The notes: generated from the sequence alone by a model not told the origin. DNA of 22,110 bases from an uncultured Lachnospiraceae bacterium (GCA_910587895.1 CAJUOE010000302.1:1-22110); one strand, 5' to 3'; shown: positions 1-8,781, counted from the stretch's first letter. Translations and numbers: made by a program.

Positions 1-83
1 TCTACTATGCTATCGCCAGCCTTAAGCATCTTTTCTATTGTCCGTCTGTCCTCATAGCGTAATCTTTTATACTTCCTTGCCAC
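1..83 (-). CDS. Start of a helix-turn-helix protein, probably IS30-type transposase (partial)
   Basis: Only the first 27 codons are in the window; the gene continues past position 1. It starts at a GTG (81-83), preceded by an AAGGAG-type ribosome binding site 8 nt upstream. The peptide begins VARKYKRLRYEDRR, then TIEKMLKAGDSIV. This basic start followed by a first helix resembles the N-terminal helix-turn-helix of IS30-family transposases and related regulators (established pattern, recalled and not searched). A terminator hairpin (111-150) lies just upstream and leaves little room for an ordinary promoter, which suits a mobile-element gene shielded from read-through. It could also be a small phage or ICE helix-turn-helix regulator; the fragment is too short to decide. 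Confidence 0.45.
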   Translation of the reverse strand, partial: MARKYKRLRYEDRRTIEKMLKAGDSIV

Positions 84-110
84 TGTCCCCGCTCCTTTCT
101 GCTTAATGGT

Positions 111-150
111 AAAAAAATAAGCGTGTCAGAGTTTCTACACTCTGCACGCT
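111..150 (-). terminator. Second of two tandem terminators after the AI-2E transporter gene
   Basis: The arms 121-131 and 140-149 pair (GCGTG and CAGAG with CTCTG and CACGC, one bulged T). On the minus strand the stem is followed by a U-rich run from the A tract at 111-120. A pyrimidine-rich stretch on the other side (151-160) may make it work in both directions. It sits between the terminator at 174-219 and the start of the gene at 83, with no gene between, so it probably backs up the first terminator. Confidence 0.65.
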
Positions 151-173
151 CTCCTTTTTCTCTGCTATTCCAA

Positions 174-219
174 TAAAAAAAGAAATTCGGCAGAGGCTTA
201 AAACCTCTTGTCGAATTTC
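174..219 (-). terminator. Rho-independent terminator of the AI-2E transporter gene
   Basis: GAAATTCG (182-189) pairs with CGAATTTC (212-219), and AGAGG (192-196) pairs with CCTCT (204-208), with a small internal loop and a 7-nt hairpin loop. On the minus strand the stem is followed directly by a run of seven or eight U from the A tract at 174-181. It begins about 20 nt after the stop codon of the transporter gene. Confidence 0.9.
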
Positions 220-239
220 ATTCTAAAACTTATCGGAAA

Positions 240-1601
240 TTATTTCTTTTTTCGTTTTTGGGATAACTTCCATTTTCCACCTAGGATGCCGCCTCCGCGT
301 TTCTGTTTCCCTGGTTTCTCCTTTGAAGGTTCCTCGTCCTGATAGCAGAGCAGGGTCCGATTCTCAACATCCAGCCTCTCTACCTGAATATAATGTGTAC
401 TGCTTTCGGGAAGATGCTTTCTCCTTAATATATAGTTAATCGTCTTGCGAAGCACATAGAACATTACTGCAAACGCCGGTACGCCGATAATCATGCCCAG
501 AATGCCGAACAGCCCGCCGCCTACGAGAATCGCAAACACAACCCAGAACGAAGAGAGACCGGTAGATTCCCCTAAAATTGCCGGGCCGATGATATTACCA
601 TCCACCTGCTGCAAGATTAAGATAAAGATAATGAAATACACGCCCTGGAGCGGGTTTGCCAGCATAATGAGGATTGCGCTTGGCACCGCGCCCAGATACG
701 GCCCGAAAAATGGAATCACATTGGTAACGCCCACAATCACGCTGACAAGCAAGGCGTAGGGCATCTTCATAAAATACAGGCAGATAAAGCATAAAATACC
801 GATAATCAGGGAATCTATAATTTTACCGGAAATAAATCCGCCGAAAATTTCATTGCTCTTGTGTACGGTATGGATCACTGCATTTGCAGATTTCCCCGGC
901 AGCAGCGCATAGACCAGTTTCTTGCTCTGTCCGATAAACTCTTCCTTGCTCATGAGCACATAAATGGAAATAATAATGCCAATCGCAACATTAAATACGA
1001 TCTTAACGGCATTGATGACCCCGGTGGTAACGCCTGCCATAATGTTCTTCGCCTGCGGTAGGAAATCAGATTTCGCCCAGTTCTCGAAAAATTCCGTCCC
1101 GTTCTTGAGCCCGATTTCCAGATATCCTGAAATTTTACTGTCACTGCTGACATACGCGTTCAGCCAGTCCATAAAGCTGTTGACCTGCTTCGGAAGCGTA
1201 ATGATCAGGCCGTTAATGCTCTTATAAAGCTCCGGGATTACCATAAGCAGCAAAATGCCGATAAACAGCACGAAAAAGAGCAGCGCCCCGAACACGCTGA
1301 CCACCCTTACCAGCTTATCCGCTTTATCCGGATTTTTCATTTTCTTCTTCGCCAGCGGCAAAAGGTGGCGTTCTTCAAAATTTACAATCGGCGTCATCAG
1401 ATAAGCGATTACCAGACCAATCGTAATCGGCCGCAAAATCATGGTAATCTGGCCTATAAATTTCGTAACCCCGGTATAACGGTACATTAAGAAGTAAAAC
1501 GCGATTGCCCCCGTGATAACTAAAAAAGCGGTAAGCCCTATCGCTAAATAGGGCCTGATATTCCAATTTGTCTTTTCTCTTGTATTTTTCTGTTCTTCCA
1601 C
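240..1601 (-). CDS. AI-2E family transporter (PF01594 type membrane protein)
   Basis: A 453-residue integral membrane protein of the AI-2E transporter superfamily. Characterised members export or take up small molecules or ions (TqsA exports autoinducer-2; others act as Na+/H+ antiporters), so the substrate cannot be named. The N-terminal 15 residues are polar, followed by about eight hydrophobic segments. These include a pair near residues 18-75, one near 100-125, and a run of four from about 260 to 390 containing the NVIPFFGPYLGAVPS segment typical of the family. The last 30 residues are very Lys/Arg-rich and cytosolic. The start is GTG at 1601 with GGGAGG 11 nt upstream; an ATG at about 1610 is out of frame. 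It lies 71 nt after the hydratase gene with no clear promoter, so it is probably co-transcribed with it. Strong terminators follow. Confidence 0.9.
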   Translation of the reverse strand: MEEQKNTREKTNWNIRPYLAIGLTAFLVITGAIAFYFLMYRYTGVTKFIGQITMILRPITIGLVIAYLMTPIVNFEERHLLPLAKKKMKNPDKADKLVRVVSVFGALLFFVLFIGILLLMVIPELYKSINGLIITLPKQVNSFMDWLNAYVSSDSKISGYLEIGLKNGTEFFENWAKSDFLPQAKNIMAGVTTGVINAVKIVFNVAIGIIISIYVLMSKEEFIGQSKKLVYALLPGKSANAVIHTVHKSNEIFGGFISGKIIDSLIIGILCFICLYFMKMPYALLVSVIVGVTNVIPFFGPYLGAVPSAILIMLANPLQGVYFIIFILILQQVDGNIIGPAILGESTGLSSFWVVFAILVGGGLFGILGMIIGVPAFAVMFYVLRKTINYILRRKHLPESSTHYIQVERLDVENRTLLCYQDEEPSKEKPGKQKRGGGILGGKWKLSQKRKKK

Positions 1602-1628
1602 TGCAAATACATCCTCCCGTTACGAAGT

Positions 1629-1655
1629 CAGGGTATTGTTATCCACAATACCCTG
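1629..1655 (-). repeat. Intergenic inverted repeat (stem-loop) between hydratase and transporter genes
   Basis: CAGGGTATTGT (1629-1639) and ACAATACCCTG (1645-1655) form a perfect 11-bp stem with a 5-nt loop. No U-run follows on either strand, so it is not a classic terminator. It lies about 10 nt upstream of the transporter ribosome binding site. It could slow or process the mRNA between two co-transcribed genes, or be an operator. Confidence 0.6.
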
Positions 1656-1672
1656 CCATTAATTTCCTATTG

Positions 1673-3979
1673 TTACTCAGACTTATAGTAATTGATGAGG
1701 CAGCCTTTGAGAATGATCGTACGCTCATCTTCCGTCAGTTCACCCATGCCAAGCGCAAACTCCTTCAACGCGCCGTCTTTTACCACATAGGCGGTAATCT
1801 CTGTCTTGCGTTCCTCCACGGCCATGCGGATATCGGGCACAAAGATATAGTCACCGTTGGCAAACGGCAAATCCCCTGCCGGAATCAAAAACGGCAGCAT
1901 ACCCCAGTTAATCAGGTTGGAACGATAACGTTTCGTTGCATACTCATTGGCAATGTTCGCCCAGCCGCCCAGCACTTTCTGGCAGGAGGCAGCCTGTTCC
2001 CTCGCGGAACCGTCTCCCGGTTTCACTGCAAATATTGTACTTCCAAATCCAATCACGCCCGGCTTCGCATCTGCAAATGATTTCTCCGGGAAAGATTTAT
2101 GAATCGCTTCCATCACGGGTTTCAGCTCTTCCACTGCATCCAGCGGGCAGGTTCCTGCTTCCACTGCCTTCTGCGCTTTCTGGATCTCCTTTGCGCGTCC
2201 CACATACGCCGGGTCTTTCCGGGACAATGTAAATTCTGCAAGTCCCAGAGGATTGGAACGGTAGGAAGAAGTCTCGCCGGACGGAATCAGCTCGTCCGTC
2301 GTGGTTACCGGATCGTGAATCTCGGAGACAACCTTCAATACCATATTCTCCGGCAATGCGCTCATCGCCGGCCAGTCCTTGATATTGGGGCCAAATTTAA
2401 TCTCCTGCGCGGAGTCTGCCACGCCCTTGCTGTCGAATACGCGGTTCGCATAAATCTTGCTGTCAAAGTAATATTTCGGATTGGAGAAATATACGTCCAT
2501 ATCCGTAGCAGGCGTCAGATATCCCTTGTTTGCCGCGGTTGCCGCAATGGAACGGGCATCCATCAGCGCAACGGACGCAATCTGTCCGCTCTGAAGCTTG
2601 CTTCCCTCACGGTTGGGGAAATTTCTGGTAGAATGGCGGATGGAGAATCCATTATTGCTCGGCGTATCGCCCGCACCAAAGCAGGGGCCGCAGAATGCCG
2701 TCTTTAAGATAGCCCCCGTCTCCATCAGCGTCTCTGCCGCGCCATTTCTTAACAGTTCCATATAAACCGGCATACTTGCCGGATATACGCTCAATGTAAA
2801 TTCATCTGCGCCAATGCTGGCGCCTTCCATAATGTCCGCCGCCGCACAGATATTCTCAAATCCGCCTCCGGCGCAGCCTGCGATAATTCCCTGATCCACA
2901 TAGAGCCTGCCGTCACGAACCTTGTCCTTCAATGTAAAATCAACCGCGCCATCCAGGCTTACCAGCGCCTTCTTCTCACAGTCGTCAAGGATGTCCATCA
3001 GATTCGCATTCAGCTCTTCAATCGTATAGGTGTTGCTCGGATGGAACGGCATGGCAATCATTGGCTTTACCTTGGCCAAATCAACCTCAATCATGCCGTC
3101 ATAATATGCGGTCTGTCCCGGATTGAGCTCTTTGTAATCCTCCGGCCTCTTGTGTGTCTCATAGAATTCCCGTATCGTATCATCCGTCCTCCAGATGGAT
3201 GACAGACAGGTCGTCTCGGTCGTCATAACGTCAACGCCGATCCTGAAATCCGCACTCAGGTTCGATACGCCCGGCCCTACGAATTCCATGACCTTGTTAT
3301 TCACATAGCCGTTGGCAAACACAGCCCCGATAATCGCCAGAGCCACGTCCTGCGGCCCTACGCCTTTCTCCGGTTTCCCGGTCAGGTAAACGCCTACCAC
3401 CTTCGGCATATTGATATCATAAGTCTTGTTCAAAAGCTGCTTTACCAGCTCCGGTCCGCCCTCGCCCATTGCCATCGTACCCAGCGCGCCATAACGTGTA
3501 TGCGAATCCGAACCGAGAATCATCTTCCCGCCGCCCGCAAGCATTTCACGCGCATACTGATGGATAACCGCCTGATGCGGCGGTACATAGACGCCGCCAT
3601 ACTTCTTCGCACAGGTCAAACCAAACATATGGTCATCCTCGTTGATGGTTCCGCCCACCGCGCAAAGCGAATTATGACAGTTCGTCAGCACATAGGGAAC
3701 CGGGAACTTCTCAAGCCCCGACGCCCGCGCCGTCTGAATGATGCCCACAAAGGTAATGTCGTGGGACGTCAACTTGTCAAACTTAATTTTTAATTTGTCC
3801 ATATTCCCGGATGTATTGTGCTCGGAAAGAATTCCGTACGCAATCGTATTACGCGCGGCCTCCTCTTTCGTCACGGCTTTCCCGGTCTTAGCCTCAATGG
3901 CTGCGGATGATTGTCCATCCTCAGGAATCAATGTCTGTCCATTTATCAGATATACTCCACCGTCGTGTAATTTAATCAT
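1673..3979 (-). CDS. Aconitase-family hydratase, YbhJ-like
   Basis: A 768-residue [4Fe-4S] hydro-lyase of the aconitase family, with the catalytic domains (about 45-480) followed by the swivel domain (about 560-720). The sequence is strikingly like E. coli YbhJ as I remember it, including the SGNMDHLK-like start, SHDIT, YVLTNCHNSLCAVGGT, GSDSHTRYG, TTETTCLSS and FNREGS-type motifs. It is less like AcnA or AcnB. Likely cluster ligands are Cys369 (in GCAGGG), Cys430 and Cys433 (FCGPC). The swivel region has IPSGETSSYRSNP and KPGDGSAREQAASCQ. The start ATG has GAGGAGG 6 nt upstream. It has its own promoter (4027-4055), separating it from the kinase operon. The true substrate of YbhJ-type hydratases is not established to my knowledge, so calling it the TCA-cycle aconitase would be an over-reach. 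Confidence 0.9.
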   Translation of the reverse strand: MIKLHDGGVYLINGQTLIPEDGQSSAAIEAKTGKAVTKEEAARNTIAYGILSEHNTSGNMDKLKIKFDKLTSHDITFVGIIQTARASGLEKFPVPYVLTNCHNSLCAVGGTINEDDHMFGLTCAKKYGGVYVPPHQAVIHQYAREMLAGGGKMILGSDSHTRYGALGTMAMGEGGPELVKQLLNKTYDINMPKVVGVYLTGKPEKGVGPQDVALAIIGAVFANGYVNNKVMEFVGPGVSNLSADFRIGVDVMTTETTCLSSIWRTDDTIREFYETHKRPEDYKELNPGQTAYYDGMIEVDLAKVKPMIAMPFHPSNTYTIEELNANLMDILDDCEKKALVSLDGAVDFTLKDKVRDGRLYVDQGIIAGCAGGGFENICAAADIMEGASIGADEFTLSVYPASMPVYMELLRNGAAETLMETGAILKTAFCGPCFGAGDTPSNNGFSIRHSTRNFPNREGSKLQSGQIASVALMDARSIAATAANKGYLTPATDMDVYFSNPKYYFDSKIYANRVFDSKGVADSAQEIKFGPNIKDWPAMSALPENMVLKVVSEIHDPVTTTDELIPSGETSSYRSNPLGLAEFTLSRKDPAYVGRAKEIQKAQKAVEAGTCPLDAVEELKPVMEAIHKSFPEKSFADAKPGVIGFGSTIFAVKPGDGSAREQAASCQKVLGGWANIANEYATKRYRSNLINWGMLPFLIPAGDLPFANGDYIFVPDIRMAVEERKTEITAYVVKDGALKEFALGMGELTEDERTIILKGCLINYYKSE

Positions 3980-4026
3980 GTTTTGCCTCCTCTGATTTCA
4001 GTCTCACAAAGATGTTTACAGCTTTC

Positions 4027-4055
4027 ATTATAATGTGCTTACCGGTGAAATACAA
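4027..4055 (-). promoter_or_regulatory. Sigma-70 type promoter of the hydratase gene
   Basis: On the minus strand TTGTAT (4050-4055) and a perfect TATAAT (4027-4032) are 17 nt apart, about 48 nt upstream of the start codon. The -35 box is weak. Confidence 0.6.
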
Positions 4056-4068
4056 GGCTAAATTTCTG

Positions 4069-6843
4069 TTACTCCTGCCGAAACTCTATCATTACCTTAA
4101 ACAAATCTCCATCCAGGTAAATCCGGAAGGTTCCCCCCATCAAAGTAGTGAGGTTCTGCGCAATGGACAGCCCCAGGCCGCTGCCTTCCGTGCTGCGGGA
4201 AATATCCCCGCGGATAAAACGTTCCGTCAGTTCATCCGCCTCGATATTCAGGGGATTTTCTGAAATATTTTTAATCGAAAACGAGACTTTCTCTCCATCC
4301 GCCTGCAAATCCATATATACCCTGGTTTTTTCCATGGCATATTTTGCCACGTTTGCATAGAGGTTTTCCAGTACGCGCCAGATTCTTCTGCCATCCGCAA
4401 GAATCACCACCGATTCTGTGGGAAGGTTGGAGACCACCTGCAGGTCCCGCTGCGCAAACCGCTCCGCAAATTCTCCGTCCGTCTGGTGTACCAGCTCCAC
4501 AAGATTGATGCGCTCCATATTGAGGCTGATGTTGCCGGAGCTGATTTTCGACGCTTCCACAAGATCCTCCGCAAGCTGTTTCAGCCGCTGGGATTTGCTG
4601 TCGAGCACTGCGATGTAGTTTTGTGCGCGCTCATTCTGCAGCTCCTCACGTTTCAGCAAGTCCACGTAATTGATAATCGACGTCAGCGGCGTCTTGATAT
4701 CATGGGAAACATTGGTAATCAAATCCGACTGCAGCCGCTCGTTTTTCATGCTCTCATCCACCGCATGATGCAGCCCTTCCCCTATCGTATTGACCGCCTG
4801 CGCCAGTTTTTTATTATCGCCTTTTAACTCTTCTACCTCAATCTTATACTCCAAATCACCGTCAGAAATCTTGCTGATTCCCTCCATCACCTCGTTGCGC
4901 TGTACGCCCTCGCGGATAATCAGAACCGCTTCCACGCCACAGAGCACGGCAAAGAGGAATACGCCCATCACACAGGCTCCCCTATCATAGGATGCGCTGA
5001 TCATAGGCAGGATGAACAGGCAAGCCAAAAGGTGCATTCCAAACCAGACCAGCATTTTCGTACAGGATTTCCTTCTGGTAAACAACTGCCCGATCCCATG
5101 GGCAAACCAGCGCAAAATACTGTGATGCCACAGGACGCCCGCGCGAATCCGCCGGATGAAACTCAGGTAAAAGATCAACAGCAACGCCGTTCCAAAAAAC
5201 GTGATGCCGCAGGACAACAGGATCGGAATCAGAAAGTTTCCGCCATCGTACACCGTCCACACGTTCGCAAGCCCGAATATAAATGCAACAATCGTTACGG
5301 CTGCCGGCACAAACAATATCTCCGTGGGAATGCGGTCAAAGAAATTCAGGTATATCTCTCCCGAATCATCGCGTTTGCCCGCCACAACGCTCAGATAAAT
5401 CAGGCAGATCACTTCCAGAAGGAAACACATCACGGCTCCCCACAGACAGATTTTTATCCACGGATACATCCGGTCATATTCCTGCCTCGCCTCCCAAAAA
5501 GCATCCTCATATGGGAAATTCAAATCCACACCGATGAACAGCACGCTCTTCTTGCCAACATACAAAGGTTCCATCCGGTTATAAAAATACTCATTCATAT
5601 CCTTTACGTTTGTTTCCAGATATGTATCCTTTTCCCGAAACAGCACGTACCTTCCAAGTTTTTTCCCAAACGCAGGCAAATCCATGCCCTTGCTGTCTTC
5701 AATGTTCGTATAAGCATCCTCTTCCCTGTCCCGAATGACCCAGTAATACACATTTGACGGATGCCCCTGCTGATTATAAGTATTGATTCCTTTGCGGTAA
5801 CGGCTGATTTCCTCGTTGATGTTATCAAGCGTAAATGCCAGCGCCTGATATGCATTCTGCATATATTCCAGGGAACAGTCCCCATGCAAAAACATATCCC
5901 AGATTGACACGCCCTTAACAGGCAGATAATCCTCCATCACAGATTCACAGGTAGAAGAACTTGAACTATAGCCCATGTCCAGCTCATTTAACAGCCATTC
6001 CAGCTCTTCTCCCTTCAAATCATACAGCTTTCCTGCTATGACCTTCTGGACAATCTTCTGCTCCCGCTCATCCAGATCCTCTTGCCCTTCTTCTGCTTCC
6101 GTAACGGAAGCCGCCATGCCTTCTTCCAATACGCTGCCTGCGATATATCCTTCCAGTGCAGAGGTATCCGAATATGGCTCCTGGCCATGGGGCTCTGTAC
6201 CCGATGCATCCGCATCCGGGTCCTCCGTGTTGCGGACGACTGCCCAGGTTTCGTCTATCGAGGACATGCGATAGGAGCCGCCATAATGATATTCGACGCT
6301 TTTAATAATCTCATCCCTGAGTTCCGGCGTCAAATCCTTCAGGCTGTCGAGCGTATTCTCCTGACTGAATACAGATTCCCCATCCCGGTAAATGTTTATT
6401 TTCTGGTGAAGGCCGTCATCAAGATAACATTCAGCCACAATCTCAAGCTGCTGCGTGCTGTAACTTCCGGACCACTCTACCAGATCTCCCAACCGGTACG
6501 TCAGCTTGTCTGCGTCTTTCCTTCGCACCGCACGCTCCAGACCCTCCTGATTCTGGTAATACTGCCAGATATTGAACTTTTTCTCCGCGTCATAGAGACC
6601 GTTAGTCTCAAACTTTCTCCGCAAATCTACGAAATCCAGGATATCCATTGCCGTGTTCTCGAACTGATTCGTAAAATAATCCGTATCTTGATAGGGAATG
6701 TTTCTCTTTTCGCCAAAATTTAACACATTTCCCATAAATAACAGAATCAGCAACGTCATACACAACGCCAGGATCGTTGCCAGACATTGGTGCGCTGCCA
6801 GAACCGCTGCCTTCATGCCGAAAGAGTACCGCCTTTTTTTCAT
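4069..6843 (-). CDS. Sensor histidine kinase, multi-pass, large extracellular domain
   Basis: A 924-residue membrane kinase, the partner of the response regulator 39 nt upstream in the same operon. One membrane segment (about 12-40) is followed by some 420 residues predicted outside, including an acidic low-complexity stretch (about 205-260) and a Ser cluster near 293-297. Five more membrane segments follow (about 460-487, 507-531, 537-563, 597-616 and 620-645), then a HAMP-like linker. The phospho-acceptor His714 lies in the H-box NVSHDIKTPL, the N-box Asn is near 827, and the glycine-rich ATP-lid motif GSGLGLS is at 887-893, so the kinase core looks intact. The start ATG has AAAGGCGGTG upstream. 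The ligand is unknown; the architecture is common in Lachnospiraceae kinases and says little about the signal. Confidence 0.93.
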   Translation of the reverse strand: MKKRRYSFGMKAAVLAAHQCLATILALCMTLLILLFMGNVLNFGEKRNIPYQDTDYFTNQFENTAMDILDFVDLRRKFETNGLYDAEKKFNIWQYYQNQEGLERAVRRKDADKLTYRLGDLVEWSGSYSTQQLEIVAECYLDDGLHQKINIYRDGESVFSQENTLDSLKDLTPELRDEIIKSVEYHYGGSYRMSSIDETWAVVRNTEDPDADASGTEPHGQEPYSDTSALEGYIAGSVLEEGMAASVTEAEEGQEDLDEREQKIVQKVIAGKLYDLKGEELEWLLNELDMGYSSSSSTCESVMEDYLPVKGVSIWDMFLHGDCSLEYMQNAYQALAFTLDNINEEISRYRKGINTYNQQGHPSNVYYWVIRDREEDAYTNIEDSKGMDLPAFGKKLGRYVLFREKDTYLETNVKDMNEYFYNRMEPLYVGKKSVLFIGVDLNFPYEDAFWEARQEYDRMYPWIKICLWGAVMCFLLEVICLIYLSVVAGKRDDSGEIYLNFFDRIPTEILFVPAAVTIVAFIFGLANVWTVYDGGNFLIPILLSCGITFFGTALLLIFYLSFIRRIRAGVLWHHSILRWFAHGIGQLFTRRKSCTKMLVWFGMHLLACLFILPMISASYDRGACVMGVFLFAVLCGVEAVLIIREGVQRNEVMEGISKISDGDLEYKIEVEELKGDNKKLAQAVNTIGEGLHHAVDESMKNERLQSDLITNVSHDIKTPLTSIINYVDLLKREELQNERAQNYIAVLDSKSQRLKQLAEDLVEASKISSGNISLNMERINLVELVHQTDGEFAERFAQRDLQVVSNLPTESVVILADGRRIWRVLENLYANVAKYAMEKTRVYMDLQADGEKVSFSIKNISENPLNIEADELTERFIRGDISRSTEGSGLGLSIAQNLTTLMGGTFRIYLDGDLFKVMIEFRQE

Positions 6844-6882
6844 GTAATCACCGCCTTTATCATTCGGAGAAATGCCTTTCTC

Positions 6883-7581
6883 CTATTTTTCTGATTTCTC
6901 TACTTTGTAGCCCACGCCCCAAACCACTTTCAGGTACCGCGGTTCTTTGGGGTTGATTTCAATTTTTTCCCGGATATGGCGGATATGCACTGCTACCGTA
7001 TTATCCGCTCCAATTGCATCCTCGTTCCAGATACGCTCGTAAATCTGGTTGATGGAGAATACTTTTCCCTGATTTTTTACCAGAAGCAATAAGATGTTAT
7101 ATTCAATCGGCGTCAGTTTCACCACAACATCATCTACCACCACTTCTTTCAATTCATCATTGATGATAAGGCCCCCCACCTGGTAAATATGGCTGTTGTT
7201 CTCCACCACATTCCCCAGCTGCGTATAGCGTCTGAGCTGAGATTTTACCCGCGCCACCAGCTCCAGCGGATTGAACGGTTTTGTGACATAATCGTCCGCC
7301 CCGATATTCAAACCCAGAATCTTGTCCGCATCTTCAGATTTCGCCGACAAAATAATAATCGGAATACTGCTCTCCTCGCGAATTTTCAGCGTTGCGCGTA
7401 TCCCATCCAGCTTCGGCATCATCACGTCGATAATCAGAAGATGGATCTCCTGCTCGTCCAACATCCGAATCGCCTGTTCTCCATCGTAAGCCTTGAAGAT
7501 TTGATAGCCCTCTTGCTGCAGGTATATCTCTATCGCATCCACAATTTCTTTGTCATCATCACAAACTAAAATATTTTTCAT
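6883..7581 (-). CDS. OmpR/PhoB-family response regulator
   Basis: A 232-residue two-component regulator. The receiver domain (1-120) has the acidic pocket Asp8-Asp9, phospho-acceptor Asp52 (IDVMMPKLDG), Ser79 and Lys101 (VTKPFNPLEL). The C-terminal winged helix (about 130-230) has LTPIEYNILLLL, then the recognition-helix region with VAVHIRHIREKIE and a final WGVGYK motif. It is the first gene of a two-gene operon with the sensor kinase. The start ATG follows GAGGTG at about 5 nt. The regulon cannot be read from the window; the direct repeat upstream (7621-7644) may be an autoregulatory site. Confidence 0.95.
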   Translation of the reverse strand: MKNILVCDDDKEIVDAIEIYLQQEGYQIFKAYDGEQAIRMLDEQEIHLLIIDVMMPKLDGIRATLKIREESSIPIIILSAKSEDADKILGLNIGADDYVTKPFNPLELVARVKSQLRRYTQLGNVVENNSHIYQVGGLIINDELKEVVVDDVVVKLTPIEYNILLLLVKNQGKVFSINQIYERIWNEDAIGADNTVAVHIRHIREKIEINPKEPRYLKVVWGVGYKVEKSEK

Positions 7582-7620
7582 CTCTTCACCTCATCTTACC
7601 AGCTCTTGGTATTTGTTATT

Positions 7621-7644
7621 GTAACAATCCTTTTTTAAGTAACA
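7621..7644. promoter_or_regulatory. Possible response-regulator direct repeat upstream of the two-component operon
   Basis: GTAACA occurs at 7621-7626 and again at 7639-7644, 18 bp apart, 40-60 bp upstream of the regulator start. OmpR-family proteins often bind direct repeats in their own promoters. The first copy is also part of the palindrome TTGTTA-TTG-TAACAA. The hexamers are AT-rich and could be chance. Confidence 0.25.
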
Positions 7645-7678
7645 GTCATGATTTTTATTAATATTTTATAAATAATAT

Positions 7679-7703
7679 CCCGCCGCAGGAACATTGCGGC
7701 GGG
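7679..7703 (-). terminator. Terminator of the coiled-coil protein gene
   Basis: CCCGCCGC (7679-7686) and GCGGCGGG (7696-7703) form a perfect GC-rich 8-bp stem with a 9-nt loop. On the minus strand an AT-rich tail without a pure U-run follows. It starts 26 nt after the stop codon of the upstream gene and separates that gene from the two-component operon. Confidence 0.75.
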
Positions 7704-7728
7704 CGTTAGGCTCATCTCCCTATGATCA

Positions 7729-8694
7729 TTACGTTTTTCTGCCAAACAGGGATTTCAGTCCCCGTTTCTCCGGCTCTGCAGACGGTTCTGCGCCATCTGC
7801 CCTTTCATTCTCTTCTCTCCATTTAAAATATTCCGCATCCAGATCCACGCGAATCTCCGGTTCTTCCTCCGGCGGAAGCGTTACCTCGTCAAACATCAGC
7901 TCCTGCGGCAGGGGGGAAGTATTCTCAGACATATCTTCAATCTGCAGAGAACTCTGCACATCGCGGTTCTTGGCGGCTCTGCGGCGGAGGCTTTCTGCAA
8001 ATTCCTTGCCGGTCACGCGCGAAAGGCTCTCCTCCTCCTCTTTGCGGACATTGATTTCTAAAGGCGTCAGCTCATAATGCCTCTCCCTGCGCTCCAGGTA
8101 TTCTTCATTTACACGAATCTCAGGCTGAACGTCAGAATATGTTTTTCCTTCGTTCTGGATACGTTTCTCCTTGCGCGCCTGCGCCTCTTCCATACGCTCG
8201 CGCTCCAGTTTCTTATTGATTTCCTCAATGAGCTTAATATATTTATTGGTATCTGCAAAATCCTGAAGCTGGCTTGTAAGCTCCAGCTGGTTATGACGAA
8301 CCCGTTCCCGTTCACGCTCCATCTCATTGTTGAGCCCGCGGAAAATTTTCTGGACGGAATCGTTGGCGTCCTCCATAATGTGGCAAATCCGGTTGATAGC
8401 GTCATCCGTATACATAATGGACGCCGCATAGATATCATCTGCATGGCTGCTCGCCTTGCGAATAATCTCTTCGCCGCGCTTCTCACAGCGGCGCTGTGCA
8501 AGCTGATGCTTCTGGTTCGTCATCTCGTACGTATCCATCATCTCATAGACAGCCAGGTTCAACTGCTCCAACTGCTCAAAGATTTTCTCTTTCTCTACTA
8601 TAATCCACGTCCCATCCTCATCGTATGGCTTGCTTTCCGAAAAAAGCAGATGAATGTTTTTTAAAATCTGCTCCATCTTGTCCTGTATGCTCAT
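7729..8694 (-). CDS. Cytoplasmic coiled-coil protein of unknown function
   Basis: 321 residues with no signal peptide or membrane segment. Residues about 30-175 are rich in heptad-like Leu, Ile, Glu and Arg and predict a long helix or coiled coil. The stretch from EEIIRKASSHADDIYAAS to the DDAINRIC and EDANDSVQKIF segments recalls the Ala-rich helices of DivIVA/GpsB-like or F/V-ATPase stator-like proteins. The second half (about 175-310) is charged and probably disordered, ending in the basic tail GLKSLFGRKT. The start ATG has GAGGAG 7 nt upstream and a near-ideal promoter (8728-8756); a terminator follows, so it is a single-gene unit. A cell-division or membrane-scaffold role is only a guess from composition. 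Confidence 0.8.
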   Translation of the reverse strand: MSIQDKMEQILKNIHLLFSESKPYDEDGTWIIVEKEKIFEQLEQLNLAVYEMMDTYEMTNQKHQLAQRRCEKRGEEIIRKASSHADDIYAASIMYTDDAINRICHIMEDANDSVQKIFRGLNNEMERERERVRHNQLELTSQLQDFADTNKYIKLIEEINKKLERERMEEAQARKEKRIQNEGKTYSDVQPEIRVNEEYLERRERHYELTPLEINVRKEEEESLSRVTGKEFAESLRRRAAKNRDVQSSLQIEDMSENTSPLPQELMFDEVTLPPEEEPEIRVDLDAEYFKWREENERADGAEPSAEPEKRGLKSLFGRKT

Positions 8695-8727
8695 GACACA
8701 CTCCTCAAATCCGCTCTGTTATCCTCT

Positions 8728-8756
8728 ATTATATCCAAACATATCGGACATATCAA
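8728..8756 (-). promoter_or_regulatory. Strong sigma-70 type promoter of the coiled-coil protein gene
   Basis: TTGATA (8751-8756), a 17-nt spacer and TATAAT (8728-8733) on the minus strand, about 33 nt upstream of the start codon. No terminator is seen between hydG and this promoter, so some read-through from hydG is possible. Confidence 0.8.
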
Positions 8757-8781
8757 GGGCATTTGTCAGGACTTTGTGTGA

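Noticed and set aside
5032..5757. Long plus-strand frame (241 codons) opposite the sensor kinase
   Set aside because: It is antisense to a clearly recognisable kinase, has no ribosome binding site or known motif, and its composition fits a shadow frame. The same applies to the plus-strand frames at 2099-2707 and 9208-10140.
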